A DNA stretch of 46,440 nt from Domibacillus sp. PGB-M46 (GCF_022668875.1 NZ_JAKGCR010000031.1:1-46440), one strand, 5' to 3'; positions 35,508-44,847 are shown, counted from the stretch's first letter. The notes: a model not told the origin generated them from the letters alone. Translations and numbers: made by a program.

Positions 35508-36569
35508 TTATTTTGACAGCAGCAAGCTGTATATTCTTTCTAAATTTTCAATTTGTCTATCTATGTTAAAGAACTGTTCAACAGTTTCTCTGCCGTGTGT
35601 ACCGAACCTTTCCCAATCCTCGGGGTGCTGAACAAGATGCAGCAAGCGCTCAGCCAATGCGACGGGATCACGTTCCGGGACGAGAAATCCCGATTTTCCA
35701 TCCTCTACAAGCTCTGGTATGCCTGCATGCTTTGTTGAAAGCACAGGCAAACCACATGCCATGGCTTCTTTTAAAACATTTGGAATTCCCTCTTGATTTC
35801 CGATGTTGTCAGTCGTACTGGCGAGGGCGAATAAATGGGCTTTTTCCATTTCTTCTACTACAGCCTGATGGGAAACTTCCCCGAGGAACTTGACGATTCC
35901 ATCCAAGTGCAGCCGTTCTACCTGTTTTTCAAGCGTTGGTCTTAACTTCCCATCCCCGGCAATACGCAGCCTGATGCCTGGGTAATGCTGATGAACCGAA
36001 TGAACAGCTTCAATTAGATATTCCATTCCTTTCTTTTCAACAAGCCTCCCGACCGTCAAGACCGTAATAATTCCATTTTCTGGTTCTGTGCGCTTTTTAT
36101 ATGAAAACTTACTTACATTGATTCCGCTTCGATGGACGAATATTTTATCCGGAGAACATCCGTATTTGATAAGGATTTCTTTCATGTTCTCTGAAGTAGC
36201 CGTGAATGCATCTCCATGTTCAAATAAATGCTGCAGCCGATCGCCATATCTTCGCATGGACTTTACATTTGTCGGCAGGTCAAAACCATGAAAAGAAGTC
36301 AACATCGGGATCCCGAGTTCTTTTTTGACTTCAAGCAAATCAGCTCCAGTTACGCCAAACCTTGCGTGAATCAAGCTGATTTTTTGGGTGCGGAGTATGT
36401 CTATCAGATCATCATTATCCTTGTATTGGTGGATGGTCTCAAAAGGAAAATGCTCAAGGTTCATGATCTTCTTGCAACAAACGATAGGGGAAACCGACTT
36501 GACATTTACCAATTCAGAGTAAATGAATGTTTCACTGATCGGAAGGTACCGTCCTCTGAGAACTGCCAC
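35508..36569 (-). CDS. Glycosyltransferase family 4
   Basis: 353 residues: RYLPISETFIYSEL at the N-terminus (the ETF motif common in exopolysaccharide transferases), LLTSFHGFDLP with the catalytic His region near 90, TVGRLVEKKGMEYLIEA near 170, and EGIPNVLKEAMACGLPV near 265. First gene of the minus-strand cluster, starting at GTG 36569; the ribosome site is weak and the start is less certain. It ends 24 bp before the next gene start. Confidence 0.88.
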   Translation of the reverse strand: MAVLRGRYLPISETFIYSELVNVKSVSPIVCCKKIMNLEHFPFETIHQYKDNDDLIDILRTQKISLIHARFGVTGADLLEVKKELGIPMLTSFHGFDLPTNVKSMRRYGDRLQHLFEHGDAFTATSENMKEILIKYGCSPDKIFVHRSGINVSKFSYKKRTEPENGIITVLTVGRLVEKKGMEYLIEAVHSVHQHYPGIRLRIAGDGKLRPTLEKQVERLHLDGIVKFLGEVSHQAVVEEMEKAHLFALASTTDNIGNQEGIPNVLKEAMACGLPVLSTKHAGIPELVEDGKSGFLVPERDPVALAERLLHLVQHPEDWERFGTHGRETVEQFFNIDRQIENLERIYSLLLSK

Positions 36570-36881
36570 GCGTAATATGGCTTTTCACCACCTCTGTTGG
36601 AGCTGTAAATTAGCAGCCGGAAGCGACACAACCTGTTCTTCCATGCTGCAATTACTATATCTTATGAAAGTCTTGTCTGATGCGTTCATGGGTGTATAGA
36701 TAGTATTCTCTGATTTTTTTCTGGGAAGAGGGGCTGCAGATTGAAAGGTTAGAAGCAAGATTAGGATTATCATGGAATGTCTTTATTTTTCGCCATTTCA
36801 AGTAAAAGCCAAGTACTAAAGGATATGCGGAACATATATAATGGAATATCTTAGACGGCAGTAAAGGAAGGGGGAGCAGAA
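36570..36881. promoter_or_regulatory. Divergent promoter region of the polysaccharide cluster
   Basis: 312 bp between two divergent glycosyltransferase genes; both promoters must lie here. CATATATAAT near 36833 could be a -10 for the plus-strand gene, but I could not pick a sigma factor from the sequence. Confidence 0.35.
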
Positions 36882-37967
36882 TTGATTCATTATATTGTCG
36901 GGAAAAACCTGGGTCATTTAAATCCCTGTGTGGCCAATATTTCAAAGTTCAAGGAAATAAGCAATGAAGATGTGAAAATTTTTGCTTTTTCACATACACA
37001 CGAATGGTTGAAGTCGAATCTCACTCATACAGAAATACATGATTCCGTACGTTTTAGAAAAGGGGCAGACCAGCTTCTTAATGCCGACTTACTTATTCAT
37101 GATTGGAGAGATGAAGTGAAGGAGACGAAAAATCAGCGGAAAGGTCAGGGACCCATCATAGGCGGAATTTATCATAGTGATATGAGTGTATCGGATGGGG
37201 ATACAGATCGGACGAAAAAGTTTAAGGAACAAATCCGTGCGGTTTCCCAAAGATCAACAGATATCTTTTTTCACATTAATCTTACACAGCCAAAGGAAAT
37301 TCCGGAATTGACTACTTTATATGTGCCAATCCCCATTATAGCCCGGGATATCACCCTGCACCCGGAACAGGTGAAATTGCGACTGGGAATTCCGGCAGAT
37401 GAACCATTCATCCTCGTTCAAATGGGAGGAGGGGTTGGAAAATTCCGATACCGCTACATGGATGAATGGTATGAAAAAATCAATCAGTTGAAAGCAACGT
37501 ATCGGATTGTTGTTGCAGGTCAGCTCGGGGGTGCGGACTTTCTATTCAATTCAAAAATAGTCCAGGCGCCGCTATTCGAAAACGGGCGCGAATTAGTGAA
37601 TGCAGCTGACCTCGTGATAAGCAAACCTGGAATGGGCATCTTAATGGATTGCATCTCTACAGGAACTCCTTTGCTGGCATTGCCTGCAGATACAAAGGAA
37701 CGAGAAGTCAAAAATATGATGCTGAAGGAGCTTACGGGGGATGATTCTTGCGTCGCGGAGCATGACATGCCCTTGCCGGAACTGGAGGCAAGAATAAAAC
37801 AAATGATCAGCCAAAAACAGTATTACGAAGCGGCCTTCAGCAAAGTACCTCATCATGGGGCAGACATTGTAGCTCAATCGATGAAAATGCTGTCTGGGAA
37901 ATCTCTGGTGGATTTACCTGACATATATGAACAAATATTGAAACTGACGCCTTTTCAAGTAAAGTAG
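36882..37967 (+). CDS. Glycosyltransferase, MurG/GT28-like fold
   Basis: 361 residues from TTG 36882 (AGGAAGGGGGAG upstream). The N-terminus HYIVGKNLGHLNPCVA carries the GxGHxxP-like acceptor loop; the C-terminal half has VQMGGGVGKF near 180 and LVISKPGMGILMDCISTG near 242, the nucleotide-sugar site of GT28/GT1 proteins. It is divergent from the five-gene cluster and probably part of the same pathway. Acceptor and donor are unknown. Confidence 0.8.
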   Translation: MIHYIVGKNLGHLNPCVANISKFKEISNEDVKIFAFSHTHEWLKSNLTHTEIHDSVRFRKGADQLLNADLLIHDWRDEVKETKNQRKGQGPIIGGIYHSDMSVSDGDTDRTKKFKEQIRAVSQRSTDIFFHINLTQPKEIPELTTLYVPIPIIARDITLHPEQVKLRLGIPADEPFILVQMGGGVGKFRYRYMDEWYEKINQLKATYRIVVAGQLGGADFLFNSKIVQAPLFENGRELVNAADLVISKPGMGILMDCISTGTPLLALPADTKEREVKNMMLKELTGDDSCVAEHDMPLPELEARIKQMISQKQYYEAAFSKVPHHGADIVAQSMKMLSGKSLVDLPDIYEQILKLTPFQVK

Positions 37968-38034
37968 ATCTATCCAAGCTGTTTTTACGTCCAATGGATT
38001 AGATCGGTGAAGGATGTAATAAAAATATAATGGG

Positions 38035-38127
38035 GGCAGGCGGCTTCCTGCTCTCACAGAGGAAAGTCCCAACTACCATCGGCGCTGAAGGGCTTAACAG
38101 GTGTGACCTCTTTGCTATTGCCACCAG
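38035..38127 (-). pseudogene. Degenerate 5S rRNA relic
   Basis: On minus the sequence matches Bacillus 5S rRNA from its start (CTGGTGGCAATAGC) to its end (GAGAGCAGGAAGCCGCC). About 20-25 bases of the middle (the GTTCCCATACCGAACACGG part) are missing between GGTCACACC and TTAAGCCC, and there are point changes such as GACTTTCC in place of GGGTTTCC. Compare the real 5S end at 46381. The deletion removes loop A/B sequence needed for folding, so it cannot be functional. Confidence 0.85.
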
Positions 38128-38220
38128 ACTATAGGGAACAAAATTGCTCCTTCAAAACTGGATAATCTCTGTGAAGTAACGGCATACCGTACTGCATATA
38201 TTTTAATTAATTCCTCGATC

Positions 38221-38343
<123 letters not shown>

Positions 38344-38363
38344 TATAGAGTGTAATGTAAAAA

Positions 38364-38387
38364 GCTTTTGCTCTTAAGAGCAAAAGC
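38364..38387. repeat. Perfect 24-bp palindrome
   Basis: GCTTTTGCTCTT followed by its exact complement AAGAGCAAAAGC, without a spacer, flanked by AAA on both sides. It lies 20 bp from the 23S relic. There is no T-tract, so terminator function is doubtful. Confidence 0.7.
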
Positions 38388-38629
38388 AAAGACTGCCTGC
38401 CGGCAAAGACGCAGACATTTTTCGTTTAAAAATGCCGCCAAGCCTAGAAGTTTTTAAATGTTAGAATCCTAAATGCAGGACTGTTAAAAGCCGCTCAAGC
38501 CTTTCCCTCGTTGTGTTTTACTGGGCAAAAAGATCCGCCTGGATTGGGAATATAAAGTTTTATACCATTGCAATATCGTCCCTATTCTCCTTTATGACAG
38601 GAATCTTTTTGCCCGATTCTACAAATTGC

Positions 38630-39670
38630 TCATGTATCTGATTCCTGCTCATATAGTTCATATACCGATTTGTCTCCAAGGATGCAGCGAACTGCACCTC
38701 TAATCGTATCCCCTTTTATGGCTGCCCCCTGCCCTAAAATGCTATCACGAATGGATTGACGAGTATGAACAGTTGCACCCGCCAGCAAAATACTGTTTTC
38801 GATACGGCACTCTTTCACCACACAGCCATTTTGCAAAGATACGTTTGGCCCTATCACTGCATTTTCCAGTATACAGTCATCTCCAATGTGTACGTTCCCA
38901 AGAAACACACATCTTTCCACACTTGTATTTCGTCCAATGCTAACTTCTCCCTGTCCCTGTCCCTGTTCAGCCATCATCCATGTGTTCGCCTCTAGCCAGC
39001 GGCTGTGCGTCCCAACGTCAAAAATGGGTAAAAGTGTTTCACGATACGTCACCGGATAATCATGGTCGATCAGCCACTGAATAGCATCTGTAATCTCGTA
39101 TTCACCACGTCCTGATGGTTGAATAGCATTGATTGCATCGAAAATAGCAGGCTGAAATACATAAGCACCCATCACGGCCAGATCACTTTTTGGTACGGCA
39201 GGTTTTTCTTCCAGTTTTAAAATACGGCTCTGTTTCTTGTCGACTAACGCAACACCAAATTCCTGCGGGTTCGGTACCCGCTTTAAAAGAAGAGACGACT
39301 TTCCGTCCGCTGCTGACTGAACTAATGCACGCAGCGGGCCGGTTAAAAGGTTGTCACCGAGAAGCAATGCGAATGTCTCTTCTCCAATAAAATCTTGTAC
39401 AGAACGAAGCGCATGTGCAATACCCAGTTGCTTTCTTTGAACCAGCAACTCAATTTTCTGGCCTTTATAGGCAGCGTTTATATGATCGGCAATTGCCTGC
39501 TGAGAGGGATTGATGACCAACCCAATCTCTTGTATGCCGGCCGCCCGAAACTTTTCAATCGCGTGATCGATAAGCGGGCGGTTCATTATCGGCAATAGCG
39601 GCTTTGGCAATGAAAAAGTAAATGGCTGCATCCGCGTACCATTCCCAGCGCATAGAAGTATTCCTTTCAT
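38630..39670 (-). CDS. Sugar-phosphate nucleotidyltransferase, long RmlA/StrD type
   Basis: 346 residues. The N-terminal catalytic domain has the signature CAGNGTRMQPFTFSLPKPLL (residues 7-26), LLGDNL near 102 and RGEYEITDAI near 190. The C-terminal third is a left-handed beta-helix of hexapeptide-like turns (SIGRNTSVERCVFLGNVHIG). It joins a nucleoside triphosphate, UTP or dTTP, to a sugar 1-phosphate, most likely glucose 1-phosphate. It follows the polysaccharide genes after the rRNA relic and could supply their UDP- or dTDP-sugar, like ytdA near ytcABC in B. subtilis. AAGGGG precedes the ATG. Confidence 0.88.
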   Translation of the reverse strand: MKGILLCAGNGTRMQPFTFSLPKPLLPIMNRPLIDHAIEKFRAAGIQEIGLVINPSQQAIADHINAAYKGQKIELLVQRKQLGIAHALRSVQDFIGEETFALLLGDNLLTGPLRALVQSAADGKSSLLLKRVPNPQEFGVALVDKKQSRILKLEEKPAVPKSDLAVMGAYVFQPAIFDAINAIQPSGRGEYEITDAIQWLIDHDYPVTYRETLLPIFDVGTHSRWLEANTWMMAEQGQGQGEVSIGRNTSVERCVFLGNVHIGDDCILENAVIGPNVSLQNGCVVKECRIENSILLAGATVHTRQSIRDSILGQGAAIKGDTIRGAVRCILGDKSVYELYEQESDT

Positions 39671-39958
39671 TTAATGCCCCTTCCCCTCACAATGTAATCA
39701 TAAATTTCTACCATGACCACTGTTCAACGCCGCTTCCAGAAACAATGTTTCATGGCACTTTCAGCGAGCGAAAACAAGGATGTCCCTAAACAGCCAGCTG
39801 TGAGAATTTGTCTCTATCCCGTCATTAAAAGCTACCTACCGAAAACAAATCTGCTTTTATATAAGCAATAGAAGATGCTTAATTACGGAGGCTAAGAACT
39901 ATATAACACCCTCCCTCCTAATTTCCCAAACCAATCTGTGTAGCATTTCTTTCAGGCA
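39671..39958. other. No gene seen
   Basis: Upstream region of the nucleotidyltransferase gene; nothing recognisable apart from its presumed promoter. Confidence 0.4.
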
Positions 39959-40450
39959 TCAGGACTTAAGAGGGCTGGCTGGAAGCTCTTCATACATCCT
40001 ATTCTCTGCGTAAATGTTGCGTGTTTTTTTTCTCAATTTCTTTCCCGCTTTCGAAATAGGCATCGGACCGATTCTAAAGAGAACTGGCGCTCATCCATCA
40101 TATGTTTTTCCTTCTTCTCTAAATTGTAGCAGCCAGGCTTATACGCAAAAGTTTAGGGCTCTGGTACTTTATTGTGCCGGGAACTGACGATACATTCAGC
40201 TACATGGAAAGCATCTATATACATAGGTTAACCTCCAGTGAAATGCACAAGCGCAGCACAAAGCCTGAATAAGCGGTGCTCCATTTGCCGGCAGTCTATC
40301 CCCTCGCTTATCAAACGATGGATGGTTCATTCACATGAAAGATGCAAGGTAAAATGGTGTTTCTGTTGAGTTAGCTGACTTTATTAAACGCTCGGCTAAA
40401 CAAGGACTTATGAGGTATGTATCTGAATATGATGTCCTGAAACCATATCT
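39959..40450. pseudogene. Decayed copy 3 of the 26.6 kb module
   Basis: Minus-strand remnant at 39959-40085 (LFRIGPMPISKAGKK) matches the small ORF at 29720-29869. Plus-strand remnant at 40131-40330 reads LIRKSLGLWYFIVPGTDDTF with SYMESIYIHRLT and HLPAVYPLAYQ, matching 26810-27000. At 40353-40449 NGVSVELADFIKRSAKQG starts the second gene. Roughly 300 bp present in copy 2 are missing before LIRKSLG. Several stops and shifts are present. Confidence 0.65.
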
Positions 40451-40823
40451 ATTTTTGTATATATAGCTATAATCGCATTTACAGATATAAACATTGTCTG
40501 CGCTGCCGTATACCATACAAAGCGGTTTATCAGGCGAAGTATTACACGTAGTTGAGCCCTTAAACAATATGTCTTGTTCCTTTAGAAGGTCAACTTTATG
40601 CTTAAAAAATATGTATTGGCTTTGTTTTTAACACCCACATCAGCTCTCCAATAAAATTATCCTCATTGAATATGATGATTATGAATACGATATGAGAGTA
40701 TGGATGAAGCAGAAAGTATAAATGGATTCGAGAATACACCCATATTAGGTTTTACCGTCCCTTTAATGAGGGAATCCGTACAAACAGATGCAGAAAATTA
40801 AGAATCGATTAAATGAGGGAAAT

Positions 40824-41147
40824 ATGATGAAAAAAGTAATCTTATGGACGGGAGCAATTCTGCTTCTTACTGCCGGCTGCAGCTACGATAAAAAAAGTTA
40901 TAGTATAAGAACACTAAACAATATGACATACGTGAAGAAAACAGAGATTAAGAATGATGTGATTTTGGTTTTTAGGCAGCCTAATGGTGTAAGACGAGAG
41001 CTTTACTGGGACGACTATAAAGATTCTTTTCTTGTGGAAGATAAAAAATACGATATCGACTTTATGGCTGGCGACAAGAAAAGTCCTGATCGGATTGTAC
41101 ATATTGAATTATCCGATGCCACGAAAGAGGAAAATCCAAATGATTAA
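40824..41147 (+). CDS. Small lipoprotein, 107 aa
   Basis: Start ATG 40824, chosen because GAGGG lies six bases before; a frame opening further upstream at 40788 has none. The N-terminus is a type II signal (MMKKVILWTGAILLLTAGC), with the lipobox cysteine at residue 19, so the protein is lipid-anchored outside the membrane. The mature part is short and charged (YVKKTEIKNDVILVFRQPNG, YDIDFMAGDKK). Not a family I recognise. Its stop overlaps a 23-codon ORF. It is flanked on both sides by pieces of decayed module copy 3, suggesting insertion or a mosaic origin. Confidence 0.75.
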   Translation: MMKKVILWTGAILLLTAGCSYDKKSYSIRTLNNMTYVKKTEIKNDVILVFRQPNGVRRELYWDDYKDSFLVEDKKYDIDFMAGDKKSPDRIVHIELSDATKEENPND

Positions 41148-41212
41148 GCTTATGTTCCTCTTATTCGTTGCTGCAACAGTGTTTCAGATCTACCGTTTTA
41201 TGGAACATTAAA
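41141..41212 (+). CDS. Possible 23-aa membrane microprotein, coupled to the lipoprotein
   Basis: ATG 41141 overlaps the lipoprotein stop (ATGATTAA). The peptide MIKLMFLLFVAATVFQIYRF plus MEH is one hydrophobic helix with a basic residue near each end, typical of single-span microproteins. AGAGG lies 12-13 bases upstream. Overlap and composition support it; nothing else does. Confidence 0.4.
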
Positions 41213-41249
41213 AACAGCGACTATTTACGGTCTCTAAAGGTGGAAAGCA

Positions 41250-41400
41250 TTGCAAGAATATAAGGAATATAACGCGCTCAGAGTTGAATCGGAAGAAGAA
41301 CTGCTGTCAGTTTCCCTTTCAGTGAATATGGAGAATTGACTGCAAAGTAAAAGGGAACAGACAGGTAAGAATATTTAAAATATTGCCGCGGGATTAAAGC
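41250..41400 (+). pseudogene. Tail of the second module gene, copy 3
   Basis: Reads EYKEYNALRVESEEELLSVS followed by LSVNMEN and a stop, then LQSKREQTGKNI; equivalent to the degraded 30520-30690. It is separated from its own head at 40353-40449 by the lipoprotein locus (~800 bp). Confidence 0.5.
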
Positions 41401-41566
41401 ATTAAGATATTAGAAGAGTCTTCGGCCAGGAATAATTCCATAGTAATAAAAGTGTACTTTTGCTTAAGTTTATCTATGCTAGCTTCGGTAGAGTGTAGAT
41501 ATTGGATCGTAGACTATATGAATCGGTTTCCTTTAAAAAATTCACCAATTCACTCAAATTCGATAA

Positions 41567-41610
41567 CATAAATCTGCCCGGATGAATGAATTCATCCGGG
41601 CAGATTTATG
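41567..41610 (-). terminator. Perfect 20-bp hairpin ending SR1
   Basis: Arms CATAAATCTGCCCGGATGAA (41567-41586) and TTCATCCGGGCAGATTTATG (41591-41610) pair completely around TGAA. The U-tract on minus is weak, so the long GC-rich stem must do most of the work. Confidence 0.8.
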
Positions 41611-41650
41611 CAGCCTGTTTTATAATGGTGAAATTTTAATTTTAAACTAG

Positions 41651-41767
41651 TTATTCCTTGCTGCCATTTTCATGTCCGCAACCGCAATCTGCATACAACA
41701 ATGTTACCTTTTCTTCTTCAAAATGTTCCATAGTTTCTAGACAAGTTTGACAAACGATAGTACCCAT
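41651..41767 (-). CDS. GapA-binding peptide SR1P
   Basis: 38 residues from ATG 41767, with GGGAGG eight bases upstream; the longer open frame extends beyond the promoter and is not used. MGTIVCQTC at the N-terminus and FEEEKVTLLY in the middle are the hallmarks of SR1P, and two pairs of cysteines (C6/C9, C28/C30) suggest a metal knuckle. In B. subtilis SR1P binds glyceraldehyde-3-phosphate dehydrogenase GapA and promotes its interaction with RNase J1. Confidence 0.88.
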   Translation of the reverse strand: MGTIVCQTCLETMEHFEEEKVTLLYADCGCGHENGSKE

Positions 41768-41788
41768 TGTGTATTCCTCCCAGCTTTT

Positions 41789-41803
41789 TTGAAAGCGTTT
41801 TTT
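41789..41803 (-). promoter_or_regulatory. Candidate CcpA site (cre)
   Basis: TTGAAAGCGTTTTTT on the plus strand matches the cre consensus WTGNAANCGNWNNCW at every fixed position except the last C. It lies just downstream of the predicted SR1 start, where bound CcpA would block transcription. Confidence 0.6.
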
Positions 41804-41813
41804 ATTTGAATTT

Positions 41814-41842
41814 ATCATAATACAAATCAGAGGATGAATCAA
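41814..41842 (-). promoter_or_regulatory. SR1 promoter
   Basis: On minus, TTGATT (41842-41837) and TATGAT (41819-41814) are separated by 17 bases, a good sigma-A promoter; the start is expected near 41807. Confidence 0.75.
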
Positions 41843-42502
41843 GTGGCTGGGACAAAAAATTCCCGGTTTATTTATTTCACATCTGTTTTCTACAAACGGG
41901 ACATCCTTTCTCTTTTTAAATAGATAGGAAGGGTCCCTTTAAAAAACTTTGTATTATCAAGGTTTTCTCAAGCACGAAACCGCTCCCTGGTCTGATTTCC
42001 TTGGAATCTACTCAGCTAATCAAAACAAAACCTCATGTTAGAGACTTTAAACTTTTTGTATAAATTAAGAAGTATCAAAAAATATATTTGGTTTTTAATT
42101 TACAGGGACAAAAAATGACCCTCCATTATATTGTTTGTCCTATTAAACAGAAATTTAAATGATTTGTCTTTATTAACCCTTAGGGTTTTAAATCTTTACC
42201 GAAAGGAGCATCAAGTAATGAGTATAATTTTAAAGAAAGTACAGCGATGCCCAGATCAATGACTTCTGTTCCTAAAACACAAGTGCTTTTTCCATTTTAA
42301 AAACACCCTTCCCTGCCAAAGGGATAGAAACGCCTTTAATGATGGAACCTATTTTCTTTGTAAACACAAAATACCGATCTCATTCCTAAGGAATCAACCG
42401 GTTTTGAGTGTTATCCGCTATTGCACAGATTTAAATTTCTTCATTGTCATACAGCTTCTATACTTCATAGATAATCATGCACTTATAAAGCATAGATAAA
42501 GA
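41843..42502. other. Long stretch without an intact gene
   Basis: About 660 bp between SR1 and the ars operon. It contains a 14-codon frame at 42218-42262 preceded by AAAGGAG, and a 36-codon open fragment on minus at 42272-42379 (IGSIIKGVSIPLAGKGVFK) with no start. Both look like relics. GGGACAAAAAA occurs twice (near 41849 and 42107) without clear meaning. Confidence 0.4.
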
Positions 42503-42535
42503 AAGCCGCGAGAATGTCTCACGGCGTTTTCTTTT
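42503..42535 (-). terminator. Terminator of the ars operon
   Basis: GCCGTGAG and CTCGCGGC (minus strand) pair around ACATT, followed by TTTCTTT, directly after the arsC stop. Confidence 0.85.
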
Positions 42536-42538
42536 CTA

Positions 42539-42958
42539 TTATTCGCCCGTTTTCGCGAAGCGTTCGATGCGCTCACCGATTTCATCGCGAACACGCTGGA
42601 AGAATGCCCACTTTTCTTCTTCTGTTCCTTCCGCTTTTGCAGGATCATCAAATCCCCAGTGAACACGTTTAATGTGAGGCGGTGTTACCGGGCAGTTGTC
42701 CGCCGCATGCCCGCATAATGTAACGATTAATTCCGCATTGTTTAGAATTTCAGGATCAATCACATCTGATGTTTGGTTTGAAATATCAATCCCTGCTTCC
42801 TTCATGGCTTTTACTGCATTTGGGTTCAATCCATGGGCTTCTAATCCGGCACTTTTTACTTCCCACCCATCATCTAAATGTTTTTTCGCCCATCCTTCTG
42901 CCATCTGGCTGCGGCAAGAGTTGCCTGTGCATAGGAAGTAGATTGTTTTTTTAGACAT
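42539..42958 (-). CDS. arsC: Arsenate reductase, thioredoxin-coupled
   Basis: 139 residues of the low-molecular-weight phosphatase-like ArsC type found in Gram-positives. The three catalytic cysteines are at the canonical positions: C10 in the P-loop CTGNSCRS, C82 and C89 in [10 protein letters not shown]. Arsenate is reduced to arsenite through a disulfide relay that thioredoxin resets. Last gene of arsR-arsB-arsC, 34 bp after arsB, with AAAGGAG upstream. Only the additional arsI/yqcK gene seen in some Bacillus operons is absent. Confidence 0.96.
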   Translation of the reverse strand: MSKKTIYFLCTGNSCRSQMAEGWAKKHLDDGWEVKSAGLEAHGLNPNAVKAMKEAGIDISNQTSDVIDPEILNNAELIVTLCGHAADNCPVTPPHIKRVHWGFDDPAKAEGTEEEKWAFFQRVRDEIGERIERFAKTGE

Positions 42959-42992
42959 AATTATATTCTCCTTTTACATTCGATTAGTTAGA

Positions 42993-44291
42993 TTAATGAA
43001 TCAATAATAACCATACATATAAGCCAACCAGCGTGATAAACAAGGTTGGAATGGTTAAGATGATGCCTGTTTTAAAATAAGTACCCCATGAAATTTTTAC
43101 GCCTTTCAAACTAAGGACGTGAAGCCACAATAGTGTAGCAAGTGATCCAATTGGCGTAATCTTTGGACCTAAGTCTGAGCCAACAACATTCGCATAAATT
43201 AAGGCTTCCCTGATCATTGGGGATGTAGCCGTATCAGAGATCGCCAATGCATTAATCATGACAGTTGGCATGTTATTCATGATTGACGATAGAATAGCAG
43301 CGATAAAGCCCATACCGATTGTGGCAGCGAATAGACCCTGTTCTGCCGTTGCTTGAATGGCATCTGCCAGAACCGATGTTAAACCGGCATTGCGCAGTCC
43401 GTAAACGACTACATACATGCCAATCGAGAAAAAGACAATTGCCCACGGTGCGCCTTTAATAACGTTTTTCGTGTGAACAGCCGGGCTTTTTCGTGCCATC
43501 GTCAAAAAGAATACGGCGACGATGCTGGCAATAATGGATACAGGAACGTCCAGAAACTCGCTGGCGAAATATCCAATCAGCAGGATGCCCAGCACAAGCC
43601 AGGACAAGCGAAACATCTTATGATCTTTGATCGCTTCAGTCGGTTCTTTTAACATGGACATGTCATACTGTTTCGGGATGTTTTTGCGGAAATAAAGATA
43701 CAACACCGTGATGCTGGCTATTAATGAAAATAAGTTCGGTACAACCATCCGGGATGCATACTCCGCAAATCCAATGTTAAAGTAGTCGGCTGAAACGATA
43801 TTTACAAGGTTACTGACCACTAATGGCAATGCCGTTGTATCGGCAATAAATCCACTAGCGATAATAAAAGGAAACACCATCTTTTCCTCAAATTTCAGGT
43901 TTCGGACCATTGCCAGTACAATCGGCGTTAAGATAAGTGCCGCCCCATCATTTGCAAAGAAAGCCGCAACCAGAGCGCCCAGTATGGATACATATACAAA
44001 CATTCTGACGCCGTTTCCTTTGGCCATGCGGGCCATATGTAGAGCCGACCATTCAAAGAAACCAATTTCATCGAGGATGAGAGAAATAACAATGATTGCA
44101 ATAAACGCCAATGTGGCATTCCAAACAATCGATGTTACATCGATGACGTCTCCAAAGTCTACCACCCCTGCCAGTAAAGCAACTACTGCACCTACACAGG
44201 CTGACCAGCCAATGGATAACCCTTTCGGCTGCCAGATAACAAAGATGAGCGTCACGAGAAAAATAATGGATGCTGCAATAATAGAAAACAA
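42993..44291 (-). CDS. arsB: Arsenite efflux permease ArsB
   Basis: 432 residues, about twelve membrane spans, ArsB type of the ion transporter superfamily: [15 protein letters not shown] near residue 115, [16 protein letters not shown] near 150, [17 protein letters not shown] near 340 and [19 protein letters not shown] near 385. It exports arsenite using the proton gradient, as no ArsA ATPase is encoded. Start TTG 44291 with AAAGGAG upstream. Middle gene of the ars operon. Confidence 0.95.
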   Translation of the reverse strand: MFSIIAASIIFLVTLIFVIWQPKGLSIGWSACVGAVVALLAGVVDFGDVIDVTSIVWNATLAFIAIIVISLILDEIGFFEWSALHMARMAKGNGVRMFVYVSILGALVAAFFANDGAALILTPIVLAMVRNLKFEEKMVFPFIIASGFIADTTALPLVVSNLVNIVSADYFNIGFAEYASRMVVPNLFSLIASITVLYLYFRKNIPKQYDMSMLKEPTEAIKDHKMFRLSWLVLGILLIGYFASEFLDVPVSIIASIVAVFFLTMARKSPAVHTKNVIKGAPWAIVFFSIGMYVVVYGLRNAGLTSVLADAIQATAEQGLFAATIGMGFIAAILSSIMNNMPTVMINALAISDTATSPMIREALIYANVVGSDLGPKITPIGSLATLLWLHVLSLKGVKISWGTYFKTGIILTIPTLFITLVGLYVWLLLIH

Positions 44292-44306
44292 ACCTCTTAC
44301 TCCTTT

Positions 44307-44654
44307 CTAGTCACAGGAAATACGCAATCCCTGCGCTTCCAGTTCAGCTAATCGTTCTCTTTGGTCTGGAAGATGCTTTAATAAATCTTCGACCAAAAAA
44401 GCACAGTCATGGTTCCGGTTAAAAGAGTAGAAAATCCACTGTTTTTTCCGGCTTTCCTTTACCAGTCCAATGTCCTTTAGCTTGCGTAAATGCTGGCTGA
44501 TAGCTGGCTGGCTCATGTTAAAAAGTTCAACAAACTCACATACACAGAAATCCTGCAATTGAAGCATTTTCATCATGGTCAGGCGCGTCTTATCACCAAG
44601 CAGCTTCATGATTTGGGATACTTCCTGCACATCTAACCTTGTATCAGCATTCAC
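44307..44654 (-). CDS. arsR: Arsenite-responsive repressor ArsR
   Basis: About 115 residues of the ArsR/SmtB winged-helix family. The As(III) site FCVCEF (two cysteines one residue apart) and recognition helix MSQPAISQHLRKLKDIGLV are clear. I prefer GTG 44654 as start because GGGGGAG lies seven bases upstream; ATG 44678, giving 123 residues, has no site. It represses its own operon until arsenite binds. The stop is 16 bp before arsB. Confidence 0.93.
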   Translation of the reverse strand: MNADTRLDVQEVSQIMKLLGDKTRLTMMKMLQLQDFCVCEFVELFNMSQPAISQHLRKLKDIGLVKESRKKQWIFYSFNRNHDCAFLVEDLLKHLPDQRERLAELEAQGLRISCD

Positions 44655-44690
44655 GTATGATCTCCCCCATTCCGGCATCAGTATATAATA

Positions 44691-44710
44691 ATATGCTTAT
44701 ATAAGTAAAT
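44691..44710. promoter_or_regulatory. Candidate ArsR operator
   Basis: ATATGCTTATATAAGTAAAT is an imperfect inverted repeat centred on CTTATATAAG (44696-44705), just upstream of arsR and overlapping AT-rich promoter-like sequence, in the position and style of ArsR/SmtB sites. Confidence 0.5.
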
Positions 44711-44745
44711 GCTTTTATTAAAAAAATTTGTTTAATTGGTTGCAA

Positions 44746-44847
44746 AACGCTTTGTCCTCTGAGACTATTCGTGGATCTGGCAAAGATGCCAAACAGATCG
44801 TTCGCCATCTACAGCAACAGCTGAAGGATGAGCGAAGTCAAAGCTGA
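44746..44847 (+). pseudogene. Short gene remnant
   Basis: An open stretch ending in TGA with protein-like composition (TIRGSGKDAKQIVRHLQQQL, then KDERSQS). No ribosome site. It could be the tail of a lost gene. Family not recognised. Confidence 0.3.

Larger units (their letters stand above)
41567..41807 (-). ncRNA. SR1-type dual-function RNA
   Basis: A transcript of about 240 nt is predicted from the promoter at 41814-41842 to the hairpin at 41567-41610. It contains the SR1P reading frame. In B. subtilis SR1 base-pairs with ahrC mRNA and encodes SR1P, which binds GapA; it is repressed by CcpN and CcpA under glycolytic conditions. The peptide match, promoter spacing, size and cre-like site here all fit. 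The base-pairing function toward ahrC cannot be judged from this window. Confidence 0.75.

Noticed and set aside
42218-42379. 14-codon frame with AAAGGAG and a 36-codon open fragment on the other strand
   Set aside because: The first is too short and ends abruptly, the second lacks a start; treated as relics within a gene-free stretch.
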